Below are positions 1-10,893 of a stretch of DNA of 64,000 nt, one piece after another. The DNA is from Gnetum montanum. Its lineage: Eukaryota > Streptophyta > Gnetopsida > Gnetales > Gnetaceae. Position 1 is the stretch's first letter. The number at the start of each line of letters is the position of its first letter. The translations under genes and the position numbers were made by a program. The stretch lies in the NCBI GenBank assembly GCA_015680685.1, contig MNCI01019073.1, positions 118,102 through 182,101 of the forward strand, read 5' to 3'. The notes beneath the pieces are model-generated. The model made no database searches. It worked only from the letters and a program-made list of their open reading frames with translations, and was not told where the DNA came from.

Positions 1-201
1 AAAAATACCAAAAAAATCACATACCTCAGACTTGCTTAACCATACACCGTGACACTTACAAGCAAGCCTGGGAAGACAACGAACGATTAACCCCAAGTGT
101 TTCTTGTGGTGTTAAGGCATTTAGTCTACGGAGTTCGACCGGATCGCGTGTGCACGCTCGTATTCATATGGTTGAGTGTAGGGGTACCTCGCCACTCATC
201 A
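1..201 (+). repeat. 3' end of a family A LTR
   Basis: This stretch matches the last ~200 bases of the LTRs at 35916-36717 and 41899-42723. Shared landmarks are the CTGGGAAGACAA block, the GTTCGACCGGATCGCG block and the terminal GGGGTACCTCGCCACTCATCA. The LTR ends in CA at 201 and no tRNA primer site follows, so it is a 3' LTR or a solo LTR cut by the window edge. It appears to sit inside the decayed element that follows. Confidence 0.8.
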
Positions 202-2083
202 TCATCCAAATGAGCACAATGCCAATCAAGTGCAACACCCTTTCTTTCACAACCAGTGTTCTCCAATCATACACAAAGGCCAACATCCATTGTAACTCCA
301 ACACTTGATAGAAACAATGAACCTAGCACTATGGAGAGCCAGAAGAATCCATGCATAGCTAATCATGATAAAGAGTGCAATCATGAGCTAGATATCCACA
401 AAGTTAACACAACTCCTATTGTAACCCATGATACATTTCACAACCAAGTGTGTGAGCAACAACCCATCTATGCAACTGCGACTAATCTAAAAGACACCTA
501 GTGGCTTGAAGATGAAGATCTAACATTATTTCACAAATGCATGTAGCTTGTCTACCCACTTATTAATTCTTGTTATGGCCAAAAGCTTAGTCATGGGGAA
601 GTGCCCAATCCTAAAATTAAGAATTAATAAGTGTTTGCCATCTTTTTATTTTATAATTTTTTATCATTTTCTCGTATCTTGATACAAAATTTTCCCATTC
701 TTTTTAGCTTTTTCCACACATTGTTTTCATTTCCTTTATCAATAATCTCATTTGTGAATAAAATGACAAGATGTAGCCTAATGAGGTGAGGTTTTATCTA
801 TGCTGTCAAAGTAATGAGGGATAGATTATTTGGATAGTGAGGCCACATCATCCATCCATCCATCCCATTAATAAGAGGTTCTTACCATGGTCATAATGAT
901 ATTCGTTTTCCATCATCAAACTAAGAATAACCCATAATCATTATGCCTAGATAGAAAAGTGAAGAACCAAGTGGGAATGTGAAGGGTATGACATCAAGGG
1001 AACTTATGGAATCTCTTTGACCACTTTTGTATGTTCTATCATGTTGTTAATGTTTTAATTATATCCTTGTAGATCTAATGAAAAATGGAAGTAAGAGTAA
1101 AATAAGTGCTGCCTTACCATGTCACTAGAAAGACATGTTGCCCATGCCTAAACGTAGTCCTCTAGTAAGGTTAACATAGATAAAAATAAAATGAAAAAGC
1201 ATAGAATAAATTTTTGAGGGTTACACTAGAAAGACATGTTACCCATGCTTGGAGTTTGGTGGCTTGTTAGAAATAAAAAAAAAGTTCCATGAATAAACTC
1301 CTCCCTTAGACAAAATGCCAAGTGATGATACTCCTTGCAACGATGATAGTCTTATGGTTATCAATCAAAGAGATTAAACAATGTGATGTCATGAGAATGT
1401 GGTTTGGACTTGGTTTGAATCTTGGAAAAGAAGGACTAATGATTACTTTAACCATTAATAACACACAAGGATTCATTATGCCTATGGTAAGGCACCTCAC
1501 ATCACAATATCTACAATCCTTTCTAAAATCCATCTCATCTCACTATTCACATGATCATAACTTGTGGTTCTATGTAACATAGAGTTATTCTCTCAAATTG
1601 GTGGTTCTAACATGTGTGTTTTGCTAAATAGGTATGCATTGCATTCAACCCCTTTAGTGCCTAAGGACATTTTTATGTGTGGTTATACAAGGACATTAAG
1701 GGCTCGAGCTTGCTTTGGGGAGGATCCACTTGTATAACTATTGTAACTTGTTTAACACAACCACATCATCTTGAACCTTCCAAGTGCATAAATGTCAATT
1801 TCAAAACCTTCCCTTATCATACAACCTATTTGTTCTATATCATGGATTCAATACCCTTTTCTTAAATCTTCCAAAACTTTTAATTTCTATCATTCCATTG
1901 TCCAACATTACTAGTTCCCAAATACATATTCTCACTTACCCTAGAACTTTGAACTCTACATGAAATCTTCCAACCAACAAGGCTTCATTTTCCATGCAGA
2001 ACGTCCCCATGAAATGCAATTTTAAAGCATATGATATGAGGTGGGAGTCAATATCAGCTACCCAATATCGAGTCCATAAAAAC

Positions 2084-2091
2084 TATAAATA
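2084..2091 (+). promoter_or_regulatory. TATA box of an internal promoter before the extra ORF
   Basis: TATAAATA lies about 590 bases before the ATG at 2680, after two AATATC motifs at 2050-2070. The same motif sits at the matching place in copies 2 (27549) and 3 (47719). The LTR promoters here use the same TATA form. Promoter function is inferred. Confidence 0.45.
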
Positions 2092-2679
2092 GGGCCCTTG
2101 CAATTCTTCAGAAATCATTTTCATCATTTGTAGCTAAGGGAGTTTTTGCATTTTTCTCTCTTGACGAAGAGAATTGTGCATCCAACTTCCACACATGATA
2201 TCTAGCTTCATACCGCTTTGATTTTTGTAGTTTTCAACCAATTTGATCATGGAGTATTTGATTTTGTTGAGGGAGGGGGGGGGGGTGAGGGAGGGGTGTG
2301 TGTGGGGGTGCTTTTGTGGAAAACTTGTGTCAATTTTTCAAAATTTTCTATCTCCTAGAAGGTATTATAAGGGTAAGAATGTTGAAAAACGTAAGCTTTT
2401 TAATGAACAATCAATTGTATGCATGCCAGAATCTTTGATTAACATCCCTAAGGAATCATAACAATCATTATAGGTTATACATAAGGAAAAAGAAGTCAAT
2501 TGTGAATGGTTATAAAAGAAGTTAACACTTTTTGGGCATTTTTCTTGAAATGTTTCTAACTCTTCAATCACATGAACTAAGAACTTAATGAAACTAAGGA
2601 CATAAGTAAGGTATAAACCTATTAATGATAAATGAAAAAAAAAACACCTTAGTAATTCAAAATCCTTGATTGATTATAG

Positions 2680-5429
2680 ATGGTCCCAAAAATAGAAAAA
2701 CAAGAAGGACCTTCGCAAGGTATAAGCAAATGTTTGAGAGGTGGTAGAGGCTAACTAGAAGAACAAGGTCCACTAGCTGAGCATGAAGAATAGGAGGCCT
2801 AATCATTTAGCATTCATCAAGAGGCCTCTGTTATAGGACAGTTGTTCTAGGTAGAGGCTACGAGACCACAAGCTCAAGCGTAGGGACAATGCCTCACACT
2901 ATCTCAATAATAACTTCAAGCCATCTAGGAGTGATCCATGTTAATCGCAGTCATTGTGGAAATGAACTTAGGCCATTCATGGAATTTGTCCCTAAGGTCG
3001 TCACAACTCAACTTCACGCATCGCCTTTATGACACATTCTTCTTGAAAGTGGTGAATGGTACCTTAGTGAGACATACTAATTCTAGCATAATAAAGAGGA
3101 GGCATCATCGTTAACATTAGTGGAACCTTTGTTTCTTTCTCAGTCAAGGCCATTGCAAAGGCTCTAAACATAGTCAATGTGGCGGGCCAAAGTAGCACAC
3201 CTATCCACAAGATTTGAGGCAGAAAAAAAGAAGCTGTGGCTAAAGTGGGCATATAATAAAGAAGACAAAATATATAATGAACTAACTCTAGAAGAGAGAA
3301 TTTACTTCAAAATCGACACATAATACCTCTTCCCCACTAAAGGGCTAAACAGGATATCAACATACATGGCTAGAGGAAGTGCAATCCTAATGGATAAATA
3401 CAATGACAACCTTGCCCAACTGTACTTCATGAAAATTCAATGGTAGTTCGAGGAAAGAAAGGTAGGGAAGTCAACACTTCCATTTCCTTCCATGATCAGG
3501 AAATTGTGCAAGTGAGTTGGAATCTTGGGTTACACCAACGACATTCCTAAGAGGGTCCAAAATGCTTCATTCTCTAAGTTGCTCAAACTAGCAGCACTAA
3601 GGAAAGACCTTGGTGAAGAGCAAAAATAAGAACAAAAAAAGGAGCAAGACTAAGAACTAGAGAAGGAGCCAAGATAAGAACCAAAGCAATGACAAGAGCT
3701 ACAAGTCCCACCACCGCCACCATAGGATTATAGGCCCGCAATGAGCCATTTGTAGCAAATTGCTGAAACTCTTAGTTGGGAAAGCAAGGGTGAACCCAAC
3801 CTCTTCTGAGTCATTGATGTTGCCATTCAGCCTATAGTTTCTAATAATCCATCAAGGGAATAGATTTATTTACAATTAAGAGGAGAAGCCTAGGGTCATA
3901 GTAGATCTCTGGGAATGCACATCTTTCCAAGTTGTGCTTGAAACTAGAGAAGGTGCCACAGTTGTGGTCATGCAGCACCAAGATGCGACAAGCATGATAA
4001 AAGTTATAATAGACCACATCAAAGAATCTTTTAATGTGCTTGTTGTGCCCTCGGTGGACTTAACTAGAACTAGAGATGCATAGATGTTAGTTGGGACTTC
4101 AATGACTCTTACAGCTCATGAGAATGTGCTTGATAGATTGTTGCAGACTAGGTAGGTCATGGTAACCCTCTTTGACATCCCCAGTGATGTCACTATAGTT
4201 CAATCTAACCTCATAGCCACTAAAGAAAAACCTATCATGGTGATGACCAGGGTAGAGCATGCAAAAGTAGAGGTACACCGATTGCAATAAGAGCTCATCA
4301 CCTTGAGGGTTGAATGAAGGGATCCTTCCCAATTCATTATGCTTGACCAGTTTGAGTAGTTTCAAATAGAGAAGCTAGGCCAATTCATTGAGAAGAATAA
4401 AGTATTTAAATAGGAAAAGAAGGAAGCAGTTTGGAATATCTTAGTTGCCAAAGCCTAAGCATATGCTCATGTAAAGTACTAACCACTACACAGGAGGAAA
4501 ACAAGTAGCTAACTGCTGACAATGCAAGGTTGACCACTATTGAAAAGTAGAAAAACATCTTAGAGAAGAGTATCCAACAATTGAGGGAGCAACTAGTGAG
4601 GGTCAACTTGGACATAAGCAAACCGGCTAGAAAGAATTGAACCCTCTTAATGGAGGAGGTAGACCATACACATTAGAAGTCTATAATTGAGATAAGCGCA
4701 TGCTAGAATCAGGCCAAAAAGGACAAGAAGTCGAAAGAGAACTTCTAAGACCAAATTAGCACATACGAGAAAATCAATAAAAAAATCTAGATGGAAAAGG
4801 CTTGCATCAGTTCCATGTTAGCACAAAATCTTGACTAGCAACCTATCTTGGATAGCTATGCCCTGGTACACCAAGAGGAAGTGAAAAACAAGGACCTGCA
4901 GATTGAGGACTTGAAGAAGTACATGGTGTTATCTAACCTTTGTTATGCTAACCTAGCCATGTCAATAGTAGGTTGATCTAGAAATGAATTAGAATAGTAA
5001 GTAGCAACCACTTATGCTTTATATGAGAAAGAGTTTTTAGATAGAAAAGATGTTCTACAAAAACTTCACGTGAGAAACTCTAAACTAGAAACAATTACGG
5101 CTCACTACCATGGGTAAAGAGATGTAGCTTTAGAATTGGCTAGAAGATTAATAGATTATCATGAATTAAGAGAAAAGGCTAGGGCCTTTGAGGAAGAACA
5201 AAGGTAGTTCGCGGTGTGGTATGTGAAGGCCAATTAGATGTTCCTGCAACTATCATGTTTGTGGGATGTACCAACTCCAACACACATTGGATCATCAGCC
5301 AGGATGGTGAATGACCTAAGAACAAAGGAGGAGAAGTTGCAAGCATGCCTAAATCATTACAAATTCCAAAAGCCTGACGATAAAGGGAAGTGGTCAATGG
5401 AAGAACCACCACCTTCAAGAACTACATAG
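2680..5429 (+). pseudogene. Extra ORF downstream of pol, decayed (Athila-like element)
   Basis: An ATG directly follows a splice-acceptor-like TGATTATAG. The reading frame is broken by many stops and shifts, but it can be followed to a TAG at 5427-5429. Around 2990-3260, shifting frame, the translation resembles the copy 2 ORF at 28370-28560: a GEWYLSET-like piece, then VSFSVKAIAKALNI against VFYSTKAIV-ALGLP in copy 2. The pattern recalls the 'putative plant transposon protein' region of large plant Ty3 elements, but I cannot confirm a family. The later half is rich in E, K, L and Q, suggesting coiled coil, and the last 63 codons are open (5238-5429). It lies in the position of the env-like ORF of Athila elements; I see no clear membrane or signal segments. 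Confidence 0.5.
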
Positions 5430-5610
5430 CTTCCCCAATTTTGTTATTTTTTCATGTCCTGTCCATTTATTTTTTGTAAAACACCACTGTGACATGAAAT
5501 AGTTAGTTTGTGTGTCTGTTAGAGTTAGTCAATAATTTTGTACCTGTCTAATATTTTGTAAAGAACTTGTTCCTCATTTTATTTAACTTGAGGACAAGTT
5601 TTCATTCAGT

Positions 5611-5620
5611 CGTGGGGGTA
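5611..5620 (+). other. Polypurine tract before the 3' LTR
   Basis: CGTGGGGGTA lies immediately upstream of the LTR start TGATGAG. The equivalents are CATGGGGGTA before the family A 3' LTR (41898) and CGTGGGGGAT before the LTR at 53858. In LTR elements this tract primes plus-strand synthesis. Confidence 0.6.
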
Positions 5621-6481
5621 TGATGAGTCATGTTTTGGTAGGGCTATGATATTAGAGTTGCGTTATTGGGTATCCAATATTGGGGCATAACCTCCAATGT
5701 TGGGGCTCCAATATCACCTCATCCATGCTAGCCTATAAATACAACACTTGGGTGCACAGTTTAGATATAAATTTTATAGATTTTAGAAATAGACATAGAG
5801 AAGTTTTGTTAGTTTGTTTCCAGTGTATGTTTGTAGTGTGATGTTAAGTGATTGTATGACATCCTTATTCGAGTGTGACATACTTGGACATGTTACATGT
5901 TTGGCAATCAAGATCGAGATTACTTTCATCATTGTAGTGTCCACTTAGCTCTATTATTGTTAATTACCTAATGCTTACTATTTTCCTTAGTGTTTATCAT
6001 TTATTGTTCTTTATTGTTTCTGTCATTAAGCAGAATGGGTACAACTAATTGTGAGTGCTTAAGTGCAATTACTTGGTAACCCTATAGTGTTATCATTTGG
6101 TACGCCTAGTAATGATATGCTTGGTAATCCTAGCGGTATTTGCAGGAAGTCTAAGGCATGTATGGAAGGTTAGGAATGGATACTCATCACATGTAGGCTA
6201 GTTTAGACTTTACTTTCCATTGTTAATCAGTTAGATAATTGATTTCCTTATTATCGTTAGGATTAGCATAAGGCCGAAACAACATAAGAATCATATGCCT
6301 TACTCTAAACTAAACCATACATAACAAAGCTACCACTAGTCCAAGTGGGAGGATAATGAACTATGGTCAAGACATAATGATCTAGATGCCACAACTAGTC
6401 CCATCCACAAAATTCAACCGAATCATGCATGAACACTTATGATTTGTATGGTTGGTTGTAAGGGGTACTTGTCGCTCATCA
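5621..6481 (+). repeat. 3' LTR of the first Athila-like element
   Basis: The 861-base LTR runs from TGATGAGTC to GCTCATCA, the same ends as the other LTRs here. Its U3 holds CCAATATTGG, CCAATGTTGG and CCAATATC, followed by the TATA-like CCTATAAATACAAC near 5730. The downstream half shares the TGGTAACCC repeats and the AAGACATAATGA-type end with family B. No matching 5' LTR is in the window. Confidence 0.8.
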
Positions 6482-8067
6482 CTACCTATCAGAAACTGGA
6501 GTGATTATTTTGGGACTTCATGTTGTCATCTAAAGACTTTCAAAAAGGCTTTCATCGTGTTGTTTGGAATATTGTTACTCTTCCTAAAAATAGGGATGGT
6601 TTAGGCCTTTTGAATTCTTTCAATTAGGGGCTCACCTTAGTTGCTAAGTGGTTGATTTAGCATTTGGATGCCCCTAACATTATTGAGAGTCTTCTCCAAC
6701 TAAGGCTTTGACAAACGTTCCCTCAAAATAAGCCCATTTGGAAAGGTATCCATCTTGTTAGTTGGATCCTCTCCCCCCATACTATCACCATTCTTGGGTC
6801 CCATGTCTTCAAACACATTTGGAGGACTTGGTAGGCTTTACACCATTATATAAATTGGGCTAATGTCAAGATTAATCCTACTCTTCTTTTTAAGTTTTTC
6901 CTCTAGTAATTTCCTTGTCACCTACCCCTCTTGTCATTATGTACGCAAAGGTGGCTATTGCTTGGTATTAGAAGGGAGTTATTTCCCTTAGTTGTTTTCA
7001 TCTCACGGATTAATGGATTTCTTGGGAAGTGTTTGAAAATTTGTATGGGGCTTCCAGACCTGTGCACCATTGGTTAGATCGAGTTTATAATTTCATTCAT
7101 CAATACATGTAATTGGATGTCTCGATCCAAAGCATTTATCATGGCCTCCAATGGACTAATGGGTTGAAACTTCTACCTTATAAGCTACATGTTCCCTTTC
7201 AACTATTGCATGATTCCTATAGGGTTGTTCAATGTTGTAATGGATCTTGGCACAAACAAGAGTTTGAGTAATTCTAGATCTCCCTCTTCAACCAAATTTG
7301 GAACCCTTCCATCTCCTTGTAAAATTCAACAATTTCTTTAGTGTCTTCCTTATCAAGTTTTACCCATCGGCAAATGCCTTGAATACCTTGGGATTCACAC
7401 TCCTAAGTGCCCTATTTGTAGTGGAACTAAGGGTTTTGTCCATGTTTTTTGACATTGTCCCTTTGCCTGACATACATGGGGATGGGCCTCTAAAGTTATC
7501 CCTTTGCCACCTCCATGAACTTCAAATTTCTTTGGAATGTTATTAGGCTCATTGTTCAATATTATATTTGGAAACATAGATGCACTATTCTTTTTCAAAG
7601 GATTGATTATTCAAATATCTATCATCTAACTATTATGAAGAAATTACAAATCTTTCACCTTGTTCACTTCCACATCATATCTCATGCTTCAAAGCTCAAA
7701 TTGAATACTAATCAGTCGATTCATTTGATGCAGCCTTGGAGCAGATACGAGAGTCCTAGCAATCTTCCTCAACATGACTCACTTCACGAGACTGTCTCTT
7801 CATAGTTTCAAGTGCTTTTTGCTTTGTCTGATTTTCTAACACCCTTATTTGCTTCCGTTTTTAGTTGATCCTTAGTGGATGGTTGATCTTTAGATTGTAT
7901 TCCTTTACTTTGGGATTGGTTGTTTGTGATAATGTTTCCCTACATAACATCCCTAGTTCATTAAGTTTCCTTTTCCCTTTATATCTAGTTTAAAGATCTT
8001 AATGTTGAATATATACTTAGTGTCTTTTTCCTATTAATAAAACTTATTTTTAAGGATCCGACACCCC
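6482..8067 (+). mobile_element. 5'-truncated LINE (L1-type), 3' end
   Basis: Translations, with frame changes, resemble the C-terminal part of plant LINE ORF2: FKKAFHRVVWNIV, GLGLLNSFN, then a zinc-knuckle-like tail (7300-7700) related to the - strand LINE at 11026-11250 (VFQR...NI pattern in both). The 3' end is CTATTAATAAAACTTATTTTTAAGGATCCGACACCCC in short pieces, and matches the ends of the LINEs at 10894 and 60312. All three end in GACACCCC, not in poly(A). It abuts the LTR end at 6481. I found no target duplication. Confidence 0.7.
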
Positions 8068-9010
8068 AACCAAAAAGTTATATACAAAAACCGTCGTGGA
8101 TGAACAGTCATCGTAAAGTGTACTCGTGTGCGCAAGGCGTGACGCTTGTTTTTGTAGAATTGGGAATCGCCCACGCTTATTCCTTCTGGATACTTTGCAT
8201 TGTGCAAACATCGCAAAATTCGTACCACGCATATAGTTTACCTAACTGACCTAATTTACGGCTCCCGCCGACAACTGGTTTCCTGTGTATATTACAATTT
8301 TTGCAACTATGCTTTCTTAAATTTTTGTTCAGTATGGACAATGCTTTTGATACTAATATCACCGCCCCCTCCACTCACCAGATGACGCTGTCGATGCGCG
8401 TTTCCATACTTATAATAAGATGAACAGAATGAAATGCGACAGGCACCCAGCGTTAAGCCGTAAGTCCGGTGATGGTTGGGTGTTTATCTAGTATGACCCG
8501 GCTTCTGGTTGGGTGTTTATCTAGTATGACCCGGCTTCTCCATAAACTATTGTCATAGTTTTCCAGGTCGGTAATAAATCACCAATTTATCGATTAGTGC
8601 CCATTAAAATTCTAAGTCGGCCATAAATCACCAATGTATCAATTAGTGCCCGAGTCAAATTTTACCGTCGAGACTTCTGCATAGACTATGTCATAGTTCG
8701 GTGATAAATCACCAATTAGGGATCGAGTCAAATTTTACGGTCGGAGTTAAGTGACATGAAAGAAATAAATATTATTTTTGCAACTTTTAAATATAACTCG
8801 ACTAATTTTACTAATTTATCTTGAAAGATGCGTTTCTCCGACTTTCAAACACTGGACTATCCGTATGTAACGATTGGCCCTTCAGTCCCATTTTCATATT
8901 TTAATATAATACCGTCCTTCAGTAATTTCTTGAAAGCCTTCGGTCGTGGTATTATTTCTAATATCCACTTTTCGCTACTATTCTATCCTTGGGTGACTTT
9001 GCAGAAGAAA
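8068..9010 (+). promoter_or_regulatory. Upstream region of the F-box gene
   Basis: No gene is seen here. It holds a perfect 33-base tandem duplication (8474-8506 and 8507-8539), followed by three degenerate 60-75-base repeats (8535-8742) sharing ATAAATCACCAAT and CGAGTCAAATTTTAC. An in-frame ATG at 8828 would add 61 residues to the F-box protein. I did not use it, because those residues are AT-rich and unlike the family. No single TATA box stands out. Confidence 0.5.
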
Positions 9011-10228
9011 ATGGAGACGCTAACGGAAGAGGCAGTGGAGACTGTGCTAGGGAGGCTGTCGCTGCGGGAGCTGCTGAAGGCCAGCACCGTCTGCAAGGAA
9101 TGGCACCGCATTATCACGTCCAGCACTCTCATTCGTCGCCGCAGCGACAGCCAGCAACGGCGGCAGCCATGGCTCTTCGTATTGGACGCGCAGGCCGGAG
9201 CTCTCCAGATCTTGGACCCCACCTCGTCCACATGCCTGCGGCCGCTACCGCTATCTGCAGCACTATCCGGCGCTCAAGGCAAGGGCGTGCGGGTAGCTGC
9301 CGGCGATCCGGGTTTGCTTTTCAAGATCGCTGGCGGCCGCCTCCGCCACGGCTGGGTCTCGGTGCGCGGGCTGCGCTGGCACGACACGCCTCCGATGCGA
9401 TGGTGGCGCCAGAGTCCGGTGGTGTGCTACATGCGCCATCACGAAGCGTTGTTGGTGGCCGGGGGCGCGTGGGAGCTGGACGACGATGACGAAGACGACG
9501 GCGAGCACGGCTGTCTCGAGATCTTCAGCCTCCGCTCCCGCCGTTGGGACACCGCCGAGCCGCTTCCGCGGTGCTTCCGGCGCTACACCGCCGAGCCGTG
9601 GGTCCGCGCGGCGTCCGACGGTGGCGACCGAGCGTTCGTGGTGCAGGACTCGGGCGGGGGCGGGGGCGGCCGACTCATGTGGGCGTGCTTCCACATGGGA
9701 GACCGCCGCTGGGGCGCCGTGCGAGCCGTGCGGCTGCCGGACGGCGACGGACTCGTGCCGCGGACGCTGTCGCTAGTCGGCGGAACCACGCTGGGGCTCC
9801 TCGTCGCCGGCCTCACCGTCAAAGACGGCGTCTGTAGAGCTTTGCTGTGGCAGCTTCCGGATGCCTCGGACGCGGACGCGGAGCCCGGTGACGATATGAA
9901 GGCGGAGCTTGTGTGCGAGATGCCACGTAGCGTGACGGCCGCCGTGGTTGGACTGCCGCTGGATCCGACGTGGTACTCGTTCTTGTGCGTGGGCAGCGGC
10001 GATCTGCTTTTCTTCCACAGCGATCGTACCTATGTTGTGGCTCTGTGCCACCTTCCCACTCTCCGTTGGTCCGCCTTCACCGTGGACCCCGTCGTTCCCG
10101 TCGGCGCCAGCGACGGCGGTGGGAGGGCGTTCCGTAGGAGTGAAGTTATAGCGTGTCTGTCCTCCAAAACCGTCGTCTGCGCCCCCGTCACGCTTGACCA
10201 AGTTTTTTCCTCGTTGGCCCACCACTGA
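9011..10228 (+). CDS. F-box/kelch-like protein, probable SCF substrate receptor
   Basis: This single-exon gene encodes 405 residues. Such proteins bind SKP1 through the F-box and present targets for ubiquitination by an SCF ligase. Seen: an F-box at about residues 3-43 (TEEAVETVLGRLSLRELLKA, then CKEWHRII), then a degenerate kelch-type region with VAGGAWEL near 150, a RRWDTAEPLPRC stretch and a VGSGDLLFF segment near 330. An acidic run lies at about 157-163 and a glycine run near 215. The overall pattern recalls Arabidopsis At1g23390-type kelch F-box proteins, which target chalcone synthase; that likeness is from memory and the substrate is unknown. I start at 9011 because METLTEEAVE opens the F-box directly and composition turns GC-rich there. 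The gene is far richer in GC than its surroundings. Its last 65 codons are duplicated at 17894-18091. Confidence 0.85.
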   Translation: METLTEEAVETVLGRLSLRELLKASTVCKEWHRIITSSTLIRRRSDSQQRRQPWLFVLDAQAGALQILDPTSSTCLRPLPLSAALSGAQGKGVRVAAGDPGLLFKIAGGRLRHGWVSVRGLRWHDTPPMRWWRQSPVVCYMRHHEALLVAGGAWELDDDDEDDGEHGCLEIFSLRSRRWDTAEPLPRCFRRYTAEPWVRAASDGGDRAFVVQDSGGGGGGRLMWACFHMGDRRWGAVRAVRLPDGDGLVPRTLSLVGGTTLGLLVAGLTVKDGVCRALLWQLPDASDADAEPGDDMKAELVCEMPRSVTAAVVGLPLDPTWYSFLCVGSGDLLFFHSDRTYVVALCHLPTLRWSAFTVDPVVPVGASDGGGRAFRRSEVIACLSSKTVVCAPVTLDQVFSSLAHH

Positions 10229-10893
10229 AATTTTCACCGCTACCGAAACGTCCCGACTGCCGAGCAGCATTCCTGTTTTACCTTTGCCTGTACAAATCGT
10301 TGCTATCCGCGTTGATAATCATAAGGAGGGTTTGAAAATCTGTTGTTGATGTTGAAAAAGTTAGGAAATGGATCGGGTCAGGAGGTGCCGAAAATAGGCA
10401 AAATAAATATTCAAGACGTTGAGCCGTATTAAAAGTTAGAATTCTCAATATAAATAATGGTTAGACATAAAAGTTGCCTTAACTTCGGTCCATTCAAATT
10501 TCAATGCAGCCATCGGTGATCCTTCATTAAAAACTAAACCTTTTAATAAAAATAAATGTTAAGGTAAAAGTTGCCCTTAGCCACCAAAAATTCGGATGCA
10601 ACAATCATTGAGTTGGCCATATATCATTTAGTAATCAAATGTATCATGGATATATGTGTGGTTGACTTTCTCAAACCATGTACCACTAAGGTAACATCTC
10701 ATTGTTTGAGATCTAGACTCACAACTTTCAACTTAAATATAAAAATGTAACATTAAGATAGGTACACCTTAAGATATGCAGGACAATTAGAACTTTATAT
10801 AACTCAACATTGCCCATCAAAATCAAACTTGTTTCCAAATCAAAGGTCTTACCACGAGGATAACACCTCATTGTTGATGATGTTACAAGTGTG
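10229..10893 (+). other. 3' flank of the F-box gene, duplicated downstream
   Basis: AT-rich non-coding DNA with no gene seen. Nearly all of it recurs at 18092-18795, which places it inside the duplicated unit. The 13 bases TGTTACAAGTGTG at 10881-10893 form the left target duplication of the LINE that follows. Confidence 0.7.

Larger units (their letters stand above)
202..5620 (+). mobile_element. Decayed 3' half of an Athila-like Ty3 element
   Basis: No gag or pol is recognisable here, but the layout matches the 3' part of the better preserved copies. A block near 585 with CTTAGTCATGGGG resembles the end of the integrase region in copies 2 and 3. AGAAAGACATGTTACCCATGC (1212-1260) and CTTGCTTTGGGGAGGA (near 1710) recur at 26775, 46921, 52697 and 41145. 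It then has a TATA box, an extra ORF (2680-5429), a purine-rich tract and an LTR. Short ORFs such as 256-501 are open by chance or are remnants. A G-rich run lies at 2270-2308. Assignment rests on order and shared blocks, not on a full alignment. Confidence 0.7.

Noticed and set aside
256-501. 81-codon hypothetical protein
   Set aside because: Lies in the decayed 3' region of a retroelement; no start context, no conservation of frame visible with other copies.
8828-9010. Upstream in-frame ATG extending the F-box protein by 61 residues
   Set aside because: The extension is AT-rich, hydrophobic and unlike F-box protein N-termini; METLTEEAVE at 9011 gives a normal F-box start.
9263-9694. Long ORFs on the opposite strand and other frames of the F-box gene
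   Set aside because: GC-rich coding DNA has few stops in all frames; these show no family features and only shadow the real frame.
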